Positions 38,481 to 52,271 of a stretch of DNA of 64,000 bases are shown here, piece after piece; the first letter of the stretch is position 1; each line of letters begins with the position of its first letter. The stretch comes from Nymphalis io (lineage: Eukaryota; Arthropoda; Insecta; Lepidoptera; Nymphalidae), in NCBI RefSeq assembly GCF_905147045.1, contig NC_065905.1, positions 1,922,001 through 1,986,000 on the forward strand, read 5' to 3'. Under the pieces are notes generated by a model. That model worked only from the letters and a program-made list of their open reading frames with translations, was not told the origin of the DNA and did not search any database. Made by a program: the position numbers and the translations under genes.

Positions 38481-41400
38481 GATTTTAAACCGAGAAAACA
38501 GGTAAGTTTTCATATGCTCGATGGCGTGTTTTCCCTATGGTGAAAAGGCACGTGTCAGGGGCGGCAGGCTAGGCGTCTTTCGTAATTGTTTCTTGTTACT
38601 TCTTGTTTTTACTTGTGAAAAAGAAACTTGAAAAACTACCTAGGTTCTTATTTAAAACTCTTAATGAACCATAAATTATAATTGAAGGGACTTTTTTTGT
38701 TTCTTCTCTAACGTGAAAACGTTTATTGTTTTTATGATTCGTCTCGTGCTCGATAAACGAGAACAAATTAAACATGTGTGTTCAACTCTCATCGGAGCAG
38801 ATGAAAAAACAGTGCTTGCCCTGGCTTAAACCAGCTTCGGCTATGATTCCTGATTACTACGCCACCTCGGCTCAGCATAATATTAGAAGCAAGTTAATCG
38901 CGCTAAATTCATTGAATCATTAACCAAATATACCGCTATTATAACTACATCGTGAGAGAGTAATCAATGATTATGCTCAAACAGCATGAGTTCCGCGATG
39001 GTTCATATAGATAACAGTTCTTTGTTAAATTCGTAGCGAGTGAACGAATATTTGAAGATTTAATTGCTACTCATGATTCATTATTTTGATCCCGCCGTTC
39101 AATTTTGTCTAAACTCGAACTAACACGTGAATTTCTTACCGTCTCATCAAAATATTTTCACCGAGTTTTATTGCCATACGATTTGAATAAATTAGCGATT
39201 ATATTGTATTTAATTATATCCTATTGTTATGCGTTGTAACTTCTAGTGGTTGATCATTATATGTACATTATGTTCTCATTATATATATAATTAATGCTCG
39301 TTTTAATTAGTTTACATTTCATTCGATTCCAGAGCCGTGTGTAAGTTATTTTTGATACCACCGGCCTCGAGTTGGTGCGAAACGGTATTACATGAAAATG
39401 AGCAATGAAGAGGAGATCATGGCTCTTGCGTGACAGTATCCGGCGTAGTACCATGAAGGTATGGTGATGCGCCAGTCGTTTTGGATATCCCAAAAATGTA
39501 TTACTGCTTTGGAACGAATGCCGGACAGTTGCCAATAATAAAATCTAATAATAAAATTTAGTTTGTCTTTACATATATTAAAATTAAATTAAATATATAC
39601 TTGTAATTTATATATAAAACCTTTTCTGAATTGTTGACGTGTTTCCATTTATGATTTATCTGTTTTAACTATGTTATATATATATATAATAAGCAAATCA
39701 CGTCATATGAAGATGTATTTAACAGTCTGACAATCGATTGTCTGACTTTGTAAAAAAACGTTGTCCCTCAATTCGTTAAGAAAACATATAAAAGACATAA
39801 ATTAAATGTTTGATTTGAACAAAGTTAACGTCGAATACAAAATGAAAATGACGAAACTTTGATTAAGCTATTCCAAATTTATTAAATAGAAGTTCGATTG
39901 ATGAATTACGATGAAAGGACAGAAATTAATACAGACTCCGTGGGTCTGGCCATTGTATTGTTGGGACGGCATTGTCTGCGCTAATCGTGTTTAATTTGTT
40001 TGCGCTACGATAAATGCACCCGAGAACACCTTGAGCTCACATTTTGTATCCTCACACATAATACGATTTGGTCATTACACGATGTATTAAAAGAGCATGC
40101 TACTAAGTAGCACATGACAGAATGAAACATTTTGTGTCAGAAACTACAGTACAGTATCCGAACCTTAAATTCTATGTACTCTACGTCACGAAACGCTTAT
40201 TTACTAAATATCTACACTGTATATGTAATAAAATATATCTATTTAATTTTGGACTGGTTATTAATAATCCTGTTTTAGGGTTTTTTTACCTGTTTTTTTT
40301 TATATTTTTTTATGAATAGCGTCTCAAACAGCATCATTTCAATGCAATTTTGTTATAAAATCGCTCCTAAAAATGTTCAATTCAAAAAAAGAATATCAGT
40401 CAACAATATTACTGTTGGCTGCTCTAGTTTCTTTTAATATAGAAAATTTACCAATCCACGTTTGTAAGCTTAAATCAACTAAAACAATTTTTCAACACAA
40501 AACATTTTCAAACAGTATATCAATTTAATTAATTAATTTAACGACCCAATATATTAAACCATAAAGGTGTTCTTTATTTAGCGTAAATTTATTGTCAAAT
40601 GCCTTTTTAAAGTTTAATAGCATTAAGCTCTAGTATGACCTAGAAATTGTAGCCAGTGTTTTGACTTCGGAAGCGTATTACAATTCTTATCCTATATAAT
40701 GTATATCTTGTATGTACGATTCAGTTTGATAGCGTCGTCAATACAATAAGAAATTAACCTTAAAAATATGAAATACGAACGCAACGGTAGCTACGGATCA
40801 TTCCACATTTGGAGCTATTTTAACTAATTCCGCTTCATTCCAGTCCGAGAAATCACTATTGTTTGTATAAAACTAAAATAAATCAATGTCGCATTACCAC
40901 GGCAGTACTTTCGTCATTGTAATTTCATTCTCACAGAACTATTCGGAGTTTGTCACCGTTATAATAGCAATTATAAAATTTCATCTAATATTTGATGTTT
41001 CGGTTATTTTTAATTATATATACGAAATTATTTTTATTGCATCTTTATGTTACAGTTCACACAATTAAACTCGCCTCTCGATCTGGTCGTGTGTAATTGA
41101 ATACATACATTCACGATTCTTAATGAATTACCGCAATCATTACTTGACTTTCGGACATTTTCTAACTTTCTAGTTGTAAACACGGAATTATTCGGTCGAA
41201 AATTATAAACGGTTTTTTTTTATAAGTGGATTAGAGCGTATGCATTAAGCATCGCAAGTGATTGTATTTTTTAATCTTTCTCTTAAATATTTGGATGTTA
41301 TTATTGTTGTGTGACATCGTATTGTATAATCAGCAATACATGACTTATGTTAAGTAAGCTCGAAACCAAAAAGGAGAGGTCTTAGCCCATCAGTGGGACA

Positions 41401-42889
41401 CTAACAGACTGTTACTATACTATACATGGCTTACATATATAAATAAATATACATATTCGTCATGTCAATTGGAGATTCAATCCAGTGCTGGACTAATGAA
41501 AATTCTTTTTATTTACTTTCAAGAAATTATCAGTAACAGTCCTGGGCTTGATCTCTCTCTCTCATTGTCTTCTCTATTATAGCCCACTCGAACTATAAGT
41601 GTTAGGGCTAAAATAATGTATGTTTTGTGAATAGTACAACTATTTCTATTCTGTTGCTGCTAATTACTCTATGAACATTGCTTGATTAAAATGATATTCA
41701 AAATATGAAATACGATTATGCTCGAATTTTACATTACACTAATTTAAATTTTGATTCATTTTACTAAAACTTTATTACTTAATATATATATTTTCAATTT
41801 AACTATTAATAATTAATATATAATAAGAATATTGAATATGAAATATTCTCAAATTCCATCCCTCCCACAAGATCGGTATCCACGACCGTAGGCTGGACTA
41901 TTTTAGCACTTACGTAATTCTGATTCGCTAGACCAATTGTCTGTGATTGATCGCCGCTGTCGCCATTGTCTGAATCATGATGATCTGCTTATGAGTTAAA
42001 CGTGTCTCGAATGCCCAGCCACCTCCGTAACAGACCATTAATACATCTTCAAATATCGTATTTCTGCCATTTTTATTGAAATTAGGAAATCAGTTGCGTA
42101 AATGGGTTATCCATAGACTTGCAGAAATGTTAAACTTTTACTTAGAAAGCGTACCAACTGTTGGAACAGTTATACCCCCTGTGCCTCTAATTAGATTGGC
42201 TAACTCTAACTATTATGATATTTTAATTTAGATTTTATTAATACTTTAAAAAAGTTGCACAATAATCTTCAAAGCCAAAATTATTCGTAGCAACGACAAT
42301 ACTAATACATAATATAAAAAAAAAGTATTTAACACAACCCTAGAACTGCACGAGAGCACTAATTTCCTTATCGCCAGTATATTTTATTATTTAATATCAT
42401 TAATTTACATTCGCATATAGAAAGCGGAATTCCAATCAAAGCGTATATAAAGATACGAACGAAAATAATCTTAAGGCTTTAGAGTTAAAGTTGATTTTAT
42501 ATTTAAGTCCAAAACATATGAGCCTTTAAAACAAAGTAAGGAATAATCAAACAAATGAACTGAGCGATAAGACGCTAATTATCGAGAGAATCTCCACCAT
42601 TAATCCGACAATCTTTGGTTTCATCGCAACACGTGAAATGTGCGTGGACGCAGTGTCTGTAAAACTTCATACATTAACACACGATATTCAAAAGGAGTTA
42701 CATATTTAAAAATACAAGGCATAGATCTAACTTTTATAGATTCGTAATCCATGTTTTTATCTAAAAAGGATTAATTCTAAAAATAATACGTAGATCCTTT
42801 TTAATATGACCTATTCTTACTCTTACTTCCCTCTATCTCTCATTCCCAACTACGGAGGTTTCTACTACTTGAGAGTAATTTATAATTAA
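38481..42889. other. Single-copy AT-rich DNA without a recognised gene
   Basis: Apart from a SINE tail at 41370-41420 I see no repeat, exon or RNA gene. Confidence 0.5.
41370..41420 (+). repeat. Family B SINE tail fragment
   Basis: AAGGAGAGGTCTTAGCCCAT, CAGTGGGACACTAACAGACT and GTTACTATAC match the 3' end of the SINE in forward orientation. Confidence 0.75.
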
Positions 42890-43137
42890 TTTTTTTTTTT
42901 TTTATAGAATAGGAAGGCGGACGAGCATATGGGCCACCTGATGGTAAGTGGTCACCAACGCTCATAGACATTGGCATTGTAAGAAATGTCAACCATCGCT
43001 TATATATCCAATGCGCCACCAACCTTGGGAACTAAGATTTTATGTCCCTTGTGCCTGTAATTACACTGGCTCACTCACCCTTCAAACCGGAACACAACAA
43101 TATCAAGTATTGCTGTTTTGCGGTAGAATATCTGATG
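42890..43137 (-). repeat. Family A retroelement, 5'-truncated, inverted
   Basis: Poly(T), then ATAGGAAGGCGGACGAGCAT, through CGCCACCAACCTTGGGAACT to TGCGGTAGAATATCTGATG. The 5' part containing the GTGCAAGCTCG segment is missing, the usual 5' truncation of reverse-transcribed elements. Confidence 0.87.
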
Positions 43138-44107
43138 CAAAAAAATCTCTATTTTCCTACAATGATCTGTACCTTTCTAAGATCATAATGAACCTATAAC
43201 ATTCTAAAGTTCACACAATTGCCGTTAATAAAAAAATGTAAACTTTTAACAGTCTACCACCAGCCTAAGTAGACAGTCAGAAAGCGATACGATCACTCAG
43301 CTGTACGCCTACACGCATACTGCTTTTAATATATTTTTAATCATTCATTTTAATGACTGAAATCTGTTCTAAACTCCGATCAAGAGTTTCATCAAGTTTA
43401 TTGTTTACACTAATTATTTATCGTAACTCTATGGAAACATAATGAACAGTATTTCTATCCTCTTTAAGCAAGTATTAGAGTCGAGAAATTAGGAGCGAGA
43501 GACTGCAGGTTTGAGCGAGTTAGATATAGATATAAAGGGCATTGTAATCAAAAACAATACAAATTAAAATGAAAATGCAGTTTTAACCATTAAAGCAGGC
43601 AGAACTAAAACGGTCGAGTAGTCAGCGAATAAAAAAGAGATTTTTGTGCCGGCCAATAATCAACTCCACGCATCCGTTTTAATGAGATCCAGAGATTACC
43701 AAATGAACGGGCGATGAATGGCACAGGATGTAGCACAAAGGATTCTACGTCACCGGCCACAAGAACAAATAGGCTATGGGAACTGATTAATAATTAGATT
43801 AAACACAACACGTGGAAAAGCGAATGCGAATCGATGTTTCCTCTATTGCACTGCAAACTGTTTCAATCGAACCACGGCCTTCCGCGGCTCGTTCATTAGG
43901 TTCAAAGTCCGATACGTCAGATTGCCCTGAAGCCCAGTAGCGTGAAGCCTCCATAAACTGTAGTTATAATGAGTAGTGACTTGTATTTAATAAAATTTTA
44001 ATATTAAACATTACAATGTCAATATTAGATATATTATGACTGTGATTCACGTTCTTGTGATAACACCAAGTTGATGTAGACCTAATGTCATTTTATCTTT
44101 GTTACAG

Positions 44108-44437
44108 CGAGCTACCCTAGCAGAGAAGGAGGTGACGACGCTGAAGGAACAATTAGCCACAACCAGCCCGACGCCACTCCAAGCCACAGTCCCTCCTAAA
44201 ACCAATGGCTCCCACATAGAGTCGACGAGAGATCAGGCGACAGAAACCAGAATACCTGAACGATTCAGTCCAGATATTAAAGAGGAGAAACGAAGATCGC
44301 CAGATATTGATGAGGATATAGAACAAAAAATAGAAATGGCGGCAACTGCGAGGAGTAATAGCAACTCCTCGAGGAGCAGCCCCGTGGTCAACCAAAGCAG
44401 CAGTTTGGAGAATGAGCTGGCTGCTAAGGAGAAAGAG
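44108..44437 (+). CDS. ct: Internal coding exon of the cut/CUX1 (CASP) coiled-coil region
   Basis: Seen: an open 110-codon segment preceded by a pyrimidine-rich acceptor (TTTGTTACAG, ending 44107) and followed by a donor (GTAACT, from 44438); both boundaries are phase 0. Residues 1-17 (RATLAEKEVTTLKEQLA) and 97-110 (SSSLENELAAKEKE) match, in order, vertebrate CUX1/CASP segments I recall as RAEVAQREAETLREQL and SSLEVELAAKERE. Residues 65-78 (PDIDEDIEQKIEMA) resemble the piece between them (PDVEQAIEVL). Known: this coiled coil lies N-terminal to the CUT repeats and homeodomain of the Cut/CUX transcription factor, and is shared with CASP, a Golgi coiled-coil protein made by alternative splicing in vertebrates. 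Odd: residues 18-63 and 80-96 form a polar Ser/Pro/Thr/Glu-rich linker, longer than the vertebrate one, so the coil is interrupted. An in-frame TTG and stop-free run just before the acceptor is intronic. The exon is isolated by introns of several kb at least. The Cut versus CASP product cannot be decided from one exon. Confidence 0.85.
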
Positions 44438-44995
44438 GTAACTATTTACAATATTCATATTACTCATATTATCAAAACTGTCCTAATACCTTAACAAATG
44501 GGTAGCGGATCAACCAATAAAAGTGACACTGCAAGATATAACAAAATGGATATAGCATTAGTCCTTCCCGTATAGGAAAGGATGATTTGTGTCTATGAGG
44601 TCACCCGGTTAACTGACTAGAAAATTACAGTTAAAGGATGCAATAGCCTTGCGGTTAACTGGCTGCGCCCGCGCAAGCCATCTCGTATCGAATGTAACGT
44701 ACGATCAATAAATCAATTACATGTGCGGGGGCATCGTTGAATTGGATTTGACAGTTGGCTTGATCTAGGGACGCGGCCGTATCGATATCAAATTATCGAC
44801 TTTCTATTTCTTAAGGAATGCATTAATTAATATTGACGATGCAAGATTTATAAATAATAACGATATAAAAATACTCATCAAACATAAATTAATGTTTTGG
44901 GTTATATGACGTTTGTTTAAAATATAATATAAAAACTCGATATACTCGATAAACGCTTACAAAACTAGTTCATAAATTTATAGTATGGAAATCTC

Positions 44996-45122
44996 GCCTC
45001 ATGAAGAGAAGGCTCTGAACTTATTCCACGACGCTGCTCCGTTGCAGGTTAGCGGAAACTCACTTCACGTTTTCCTAACGATGTTTTCCTTCACCGCCAA
45101 GTCCGAAATGAATTATAAGCAT
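44996..45122 (-). repeat. Family B SINE body fragment, inverted
   Basis: AAGAGAAGGCTCTGAACTTA, CACGACGCTGCTCCGTTGCA and AACGATGTTTTCCTTCACCG match the SINE body. It lies 560 bp downstream of the ct exon, inside the presumed intron. Confidence 0.75.
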
Positions 45123-45952
45123 AGTGCCTTCATCCGCTTGACATAATATTAATAAAAGATATCACAGCGATTATATGTCATCGATACTATCGACAAACAA
45201 TCAAAACAACACTAGCGTGGAACAGGATACATTCAATGGAATGATTGATCGGTACCGAACGGTAATCCTTGCACTAAATAAATATCACGTTGTCCGTTTG
45301 TACTCGCTACAAGAGTGGATTGTTTATTATAATTAAGACGATCTTTTGATTGAAGCTACCATTCAACTTATATTATCAAACGATTAAGTGAAACAGTTTT
45401 CTGCACGTGAGAGATTTTGTGTTAGAATATATTAGACCTTGAGATTTCTACGAAGCAAAATAAAAAAATAATAATTATAAAACCTCTTTGTTTCGACGGT
45501 AACATACCTCTGGTTACCACGGTATTGTATATCGGGATCAAGGCTAAGCTTTTTAATAAAAACTAACTCAAAATTCACGGTAGAATATAATCGTGAAATA
45601 TCCAACATTGATATGCGATTTTTACTATAATGATTATAACATTTAAAGCATACATGAATCAAAATACCGTATACTACAAGTTGGTACAATAAGTTTCATT
45701 AATGATATACGAAGTATTATTTTATTAAATATCACTGCTGATTCAATATTAGTAATAACTCCTATAATTGGGCTATAAAATATTTCCTAAATCGATCTTT
45801 AAGTAGAGTTAAGTCCAGTTATTTATTGATAGTGGTACCATCAATCAATATTAACGATAACGCTGTATCATTGATTTATGTATTCGCACCAGTCACCACT
45901 TATGTAATGTTTATGTAACATATAAGTGAAATATAAACACGCATTTATTTTA

Positions 45953-46100
45953 AGTCGAGAGGTTAGAACGCGTGAATATTCTCCGATGATCGCGGGTTGA
46001 AATCCAAGCATGATTTTTCGTGTAATTGATTTGTATTTATTATTCATATGTGTGGATGGACCTTAGCCCAGCTGTGGGACAATTACAGGCTGTTGCTTTA
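45953..46100 (+). repeat. Family B SINE, head joined to tail by internal deletion
   Basis: GAGAGGTTAGAACGCGTGAA and GATCGCGGGTTGAAATCCAA are the tRNA-like head. After about 60 bp it passes straight to ACCTTAGCCCAGCTGTGGGA, the tail. The ~150-bp body seen in other copies is missing. Confidence 0.82.
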
Positions 46101-47053
46101 CTTTTTTTATTCGTTTGTTGGTCCGCCACATCTCATTTGTATGTTGCTACTTTTATAAGCTAAGAAATAAGATTTTTTGATATTAAGTATTTTATGTGTG
46201 CAGTTTTAAATATTTTTTCTCAAAACGAAAGTTAATTTCTAATATTAAGTATATTTATGTGTGATTCGCGTTCTCAGTTTATATGTACGGCCGAAATTAA
46301 TAATCTTATCTAATCTATTGATTTAAGATTGAAAATTTAAAATATAATATCGGAGGAAAGGAAGTATCAACCTAGCCGACCGCCGTGGCCGAGGGGCATC
46401 GCCACTGCAATATAGTTTAAATTAATTTTACAAAGGGCTTTAGTTATTTTTCATTGAAAGACGAACATCTTCATTGTTGGTAAAAAGGCTTTAATACTAC
46501 CTAAAAAGGGGGGGCGGTGCTAAGACTTGCTTTACATAGTTTTGCTACGAAGACTAGCGTAAAACGAATATTCCATCGTTTACATAAAACTTATCTGCAA
46601 ATGTATAATAGTATCTCGGTTATATTTATGGAGATAGATCTTCAATTACCGGAGCTTTAACTAACTAAAACATAAATGTTAAAAGGAGTTTGAAAATAGT
46701 CAAAAACGTCCGACTCATTCAAGCACCGCGTACGCCCTATAAAAGAACCGACTGCAACTGAATTCTTCCATTCACGGCCCGTCATTAGCGCATTCAATCG
46801 CCGAAATCTGCGTTATAGTGAATTGGAGGCTTTATTTCTCTCAATGGACTATTTTTGAATCCGTTGAATTCGTGAATGAAATCTTCACAAAATCAGTTTA
46901 GGCCCTAATGTAAGCTGGAAAATTCTTTTGGCTTAATTTCGTATATTGAATATGTTCGCGTGTGTTTGAATTATTTTTCATTTTTAAAGTCTTTGTAAAA
47001 TGGAATTTCGAAAATATGAATAAGCTTTTATATTGACTTTGTTTTATTTATAG

Positions 47054-47117
47054 ATCGTCAAAGAGTTATCTAACATAACATTAAAAGCCAAAGAATTAGA
47101 AATTAAAAAAATGTCAT
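47054..47117 (+). CDS. Candidate 64-bp next exon of ct (weak)
   Basis: Seen: an acceptor (GTTTTATTTATAG ending 47053) is followed by an open frame and a good donor (GTATGT at 47118). If joined in phase 0 to the exon at 44108-44437 it reads IVKELSNITLKAKELEIKKMS plus one base of a split codon. The protein is charged and helix-like with Leu/Ile spacing compatible with a coiled coil. Its first residue, Ile, is what follows the KERE motif in vertebrate CUX1/CASP. Against it: the remaining residues match the vertebrate continuation (AQLVEDVQRLQ) poorly, and a fragment resembling a dispersed repeat (ATCGAAATCGGT) lies 75 bp further on. It may be an alternative exon, a lineage-specific exon or chance; the true next exon may lie beyond this window. 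Confidence 0.3.
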
Positions 47118-47159
47118 GTATGTATGATTCCACCAAAATTCCATCTAGACAAAGTTTAT

Positions 47160-47235
47160 ATAAACTATAATGTCTTTCATACAAAATAATCATCGAAATC
47201 GGTCCACGTAATTCATCGTGTATTATTGAATTTTG
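47160..47235 (+). repeat. Fragment resembling the 10.8-kb tail element
   Basis: CTTTCATACAAAATAATCAT and CATCGAAATCGGTCCACGTA share the ATCGAAATCGGTYCA core with 10840-10850. A similar scrap (TATCAAAATCGGTTCAGTAA) lies at 22782-22801. Similarity is limited to this core. Confidence 0.3.
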
Positions 47236-50200
47236 GCCAAACATAGTTGGTCAGTGTTTAACACTTTAAAAAAAGTACAATGGATTGAGAACCTTCGATT
47301 TTTTAATTCATTTGTTATATATTTACGACATACTAAATAAACTAGGTAGCTAAGCGACGAAAAATACGCCTAAATAAGATAAAAATCTACCTAGAATATG
47401 ATATCGTCATGGTACAAGCTTAAGGGTTAAGGCCCGTGAACCTCAAATCCGTTATTCTATTCGTCTAATACATTGGCTTTTATACAGAAGAAGTATTATC
47501 GAATTATGTCTAGTACTTTGCTTGATTAACGAACACATAGACAATTTACAGTTTTTATTTCATTTCAAATTCTCATTTGTAACGAGTTGTCATAACTTTT
47601 CATGAACCTCATCGAAGTGACGGAGTTCAGAACTGTTTTTTTTCTTTTATTTTCCCCAATCTCACTCGATTTTAATTAAGTTGGCATAGAAGGGTTGAAA
47701 TGTTATTTCTTTTTGATGACAACCGATAAACGATTCAGTTATAAAAAAAAAACTTTTCTGATTATGGCTTCGTTGAATTGGTTTTGATTAGTATGAAAGG
47801 ATTTTCTTTTTTAATTTTAAGTTTGACATTTCGCAAAGTTCCGCGACGTATTCGAATACCTTATTTATAATTTTAATGGAGTTCCCTTTTTAATTCCCCA
47901 CCTATTTGATAGGATATTTATTTAGCTCTCGCGTACATAGATGGCGCTGTACTTAATACAGTACTAAATTCTTAATGTCACTCCGGCGCAGGACATGAAA
48001 GAGTGATGACGCTATTTTTGTACACTCCAAAAGGAAAACATTCGAAATTAGTTTATGACGACTGTCTGTCGTTCGATTTATTTTAATTTTGTTATTTTTG
48101 GTCGACGCGCGCGTTCCTCTTATTGTATTTGACGTCGTAAACTCACTGTCGGTTCGGCAGTGAATTATATTTCGAAATCAAATGACAAATGATGTACACG
48201 CGAATGGAATATACGGTAAATTATATGAATACTCATCGATACGAACTTTGATATATAAATGTAAGGTAAGTAATGAAATGTCTAAATTATATATAACCTT
48301 TAAACATTCTCGCAACACCCACGATAACATTCGAATGAAAAGTTATGCGAATTTATAACTTATTCGTACTGAGTGATTGCCTTTGACCTCATAGACGTCA
48401 AACAAGACAAACGCACATTTAATCGCAGTCAATCAAAGAGAAAGCAACGGATTCGAAACGTCGACAAGAGATGCAATCAGTCGCCCCATCAAACGCAACC
48501 TATCATCTCTGAAATCGCCACGCACGATAATTTAATAACAAAAAAAGGTACGGGAAATCTGCCGAACGAAACGGAACTCTAATGCCAGAGCGATAAGGCC
48601 ACGGAATATCATCGATCGTCGTAATTACACACGAAACATGCGAGCGTACATGAAAGCAAATGTCAAACTTACATATTTATTTCCAAGTATTGAATACTGG
48701 GGTCGGTTTCTCGGAAGATACGAAGTAAACATCATCGTGTCGATGATGAAAGCGATGTGATTCTTTGTACTCAATGCTGATTAGTCTAATTTTAACTTAT
48801 CCACAAAAAAAGTTACTGTAATTTGGACCGATCGTGACAACGTAGCGTGTGTAACGTCGATCGTACATTGACTTTTTCCCATTATCTCTATTGGTTGTTG
48901 ATATATACAGATGAGAATCTTAGGAATACGCTGTTTTATTTTTTATTAAATAAATGCAAATTGTTCTATATAATGAAACAAAATTGTTGCTCATCCCTTA
49001 ATATGCTTAAATATATTGGAGACGCAATCTACATTCAATTTCGTTATAACGTAAGCAAGCACCTTAATAACCTCATAATTAACTAAAACGAGTTCAAAAC
49101 TCGCATACAACTCAAATTCGTTTATTTATACACACCGAGCGTCGATATTCAGAAGCCAACTCGATAGATTCATAGCAGTCGACATCAAAGGCTCGACATT
49201 AATCATAACTCGCATCAATCGCCGTTGAAACAGTTCTGTTTTTATTGTAAATCAGTATTAAAAAGCGACAGCGCGGGCGCATGAATCAAACGAGCGCCTC
49301 GAGACGTCAACATACGCGATAAATTCGTGAAATGTAAACAAAAAACTTGCGGCCCGAATAGACCACCCTGCGGCACACCTGTTGCGTCTATTAGCAGAAC
49401 GCGACGCGCGCGCACCGTGCGATCGCGAGATATCGACACTATCTACGATCTGCTATAGGCCAAGAACATTTTTCTGTCATATATCAAATCATTTGATGCG
49501 TTGAGAAAAATCGTCACGATCGGTAAAGTCGAACGCCGCTCACGTCAAGATTATAGATCAAACGAATTGGTCTCCTCGCAAATTGTCCGTGGAGTTTCTT
49601 TTTTAATTTGAACGTAAGTACGGCTCTACGACGCGAAACTAATAAAAGTTATGCTTCCTACGAAGTGATATTTATGTATGTACTACGTCTGGCTTCCATC
49701 TTTTACGATCGTCAACAGTTACATATTTAATGTTCGATGTTTATCAACATTTCTTTCTTATGCAGGTTTTAGTGGGGCAATAAATTATTTATCTTCAAAG
49801 ACTCGCTTATTTTCAAACTTTTGTTTCTCTTACGGTGTAATTCTCGGTTTTAGAGCTGACGTCACTAGCTTTATTGATTAAAAATGACGCACAGGTCGAC
49901 AAATAGTTAACAATATCTTGGTGATAGGAATGAAATCGGTATTTTTTAATTCAAGTCTGCGGCGTTAATGTTTCAAAGTATTAAGAGCGATCTATAAATT
50001 TCAAGATAACATCATAAAGATAAGAGATTCGTCGAAGATGAAGTCGATTAACGTATTCATATGATATCATATTGTATACTTAAGTCACGTTGTTAGTCAG
50101 TCGTTTACATAACTGAGTCAGGCTGAAATATCTGAAAATGTGACACATCGTTTTAAAATGCAAAGTAATATTTCATGTAACCACAACCAAATATATAGAT

Positions 50201-50290
50201 CTATGCAAGACAAATATTAAAATAAATAAGAGTTAAAAATCAATATGTGTTGTTTTATATGTATGTGACGTTTTATATGTAATATTCGTT

Positions 50291-50571
50291 AAGGTGGTAA
50301 AACTTTGTGCAAGCTCGTCATGGTACCACCCACTCATCAGATATTCTACCGGAAAACAGCAGTACCTGGTATTGTTGTGTTCCGGTTTGAAGGGTGAATG
50401 AGCCAGTGTAATTACAGGCACAAGGGACATAACATCTTAGTTTCCAAGGTTGGTGGCGCATTGGCGATGTAAGCGATGGTTAACATTTCTTACAATGCCA
50501 ATGTTTATGGGCGTTGGTGACCACTTACCATCAGGTGGCCCAAATGCTCGTCCGCCTTCCTATTAAAAAAA
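50291..50571 (+). repeat. Family A retroelement, nearly complete
   Basis: It runs from AAGGTGGTAAAACTTTGTGC to CGTCCGCCTTCCTATTAAAA, collinear with the copy at 57752. A few bases are missing in the GTCTGGGTAGGTACCACC segment, where this copy reads CGTCATGGTACCACC. Confidence 0.87.
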
Positions 50572-52246
50572 TATATGAAACACAAACACCCTGGCATCTT
50601 AATAGAAATAGTCTATTTTTTTTACGAAAATTGTGTTGCATTTCTTTACTTCATTTTTTGTGCAAAATTCAACGAATTGACACATTTATCAACATTTTAC
50701 TTGACATTTAAAAAAAGATACGTGTGATTTTGGCATCAACTCAAAAATACGCAAATTAAAGTTAAATGGGCGAATAGGAAGGACAAAAGTAATGATTAAG
50801 ATGGTTATACGGATAGTAATGAAGTTACCGTTTATTTTACAATATTATAAAAGATTCCTCAATCAATATATTCATTAGCTTTCAATTAAACGCATCAACG
50901 CCTCTTGGAACGACGGCGGCCATTTATTGTAATACCTAATTAATATTGATAGACCTATTTCTAATACAGACGAGAATCCATTATATAGCAATACATAAAA
51001 CATTATGGATCAAATATCATGAGAAAATATTCAACGTCTGACCTTATACGAACTTTCTATTAATTCTCGTGATATAAACGTTACTTATATACTTATTATG
51101 TCTTATACGACAGTAAAACATCGACTTCAATAAAATTAAAGAGGCGCAAAAATAAACAAATATCAATACATGAACTCGTGCTGTTGAGGCAATGTGAGAA
51201 ATACTAACATTATTAAACATCTTGAAGTAACTTAACATTGGAAGCATTAAGCGCCGATCGAAATAACAATCACTTCACATATTACACCTCTTATTAGAAT
51301 ACATAATCCATACGATAATGACACTTATAGTTTACAGCGAATTAACCGAAATACCTCTTAGGAATATTCCAATAAGACCTAATATCCGATAACTTAGCAA
51401 ATCTAATATTAACGCTGGATTAAACGAAAGTGAACTCGATGCTAATAACGATAAGGTTCAAATTTGTTTAAATAAAAATCACGCACGCTGTCATATGTCG
51501 GTACGCGTTAGTTCGGAGCAAGCAACACGTGTACAGAATATGTCAATTCATTATAAACTTTGTGTAGCGTAGAAGATGATTTGTGACATATTATCGGTAT
51601 AATGCCCTATCTGTTTCTATGTATCCATTAAGGGGGGTATTGTCTGATCGAGCGAATTCTAAGTAATTGACAAATTTCAATGTCGCGATATGAACGACAC
51701 AACTGTATTTATTGGTTGCTTTTATCTTTTTTTCTTTCTTATTGTTCTTTTTAATGTATCTAATCTTCATCAAAGTATTGGGTGTTGATACCCTATTCCT
51801 GACATTTCTACATCATTCTTAATTTCTGTCGTAACATCAAAAATTATTTTCCATTAAACAACAATGACTTCCCACACAAAACTTCGTCTAACGCTATTAC
51901 CGCGTCCGAAACAATAATTCCTTATTTTTATTGAAATTAATGCAAAAATCAATCAAACTAAACTTCCTACCCCGCGTTTCCTTTGAATGGTGGTACATTT
52001 TTCTTCGCACCCTCGAAAACCTTAGACAATAGGGATGGTTATTAATATTCCAATATAAAAAACATCGGTCCTAAACAATAGATGCTGTTAATTTACTCAT
52101 TAAGGATTCATGGGGAGTCTCCCGGAGGGGGGAACAGTTGCAAATTTAGATATAATGGAATCCTTTGATATATTTATGTTCCTGAAATAATGGTGTTTAT
52201 TTAATATTATTGTTATATTGTATATGCTTCGATCGTATTGTTTTTT

Positions 52247-52271
52247 GAAATATATATATATATATATATAA
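52247..52271. repeat. (AT)n microsatellite, short
   Basis: About 12 TA units between GTTTTTTGAA and ATTGTTTCAATG. Confidence 0.9.
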
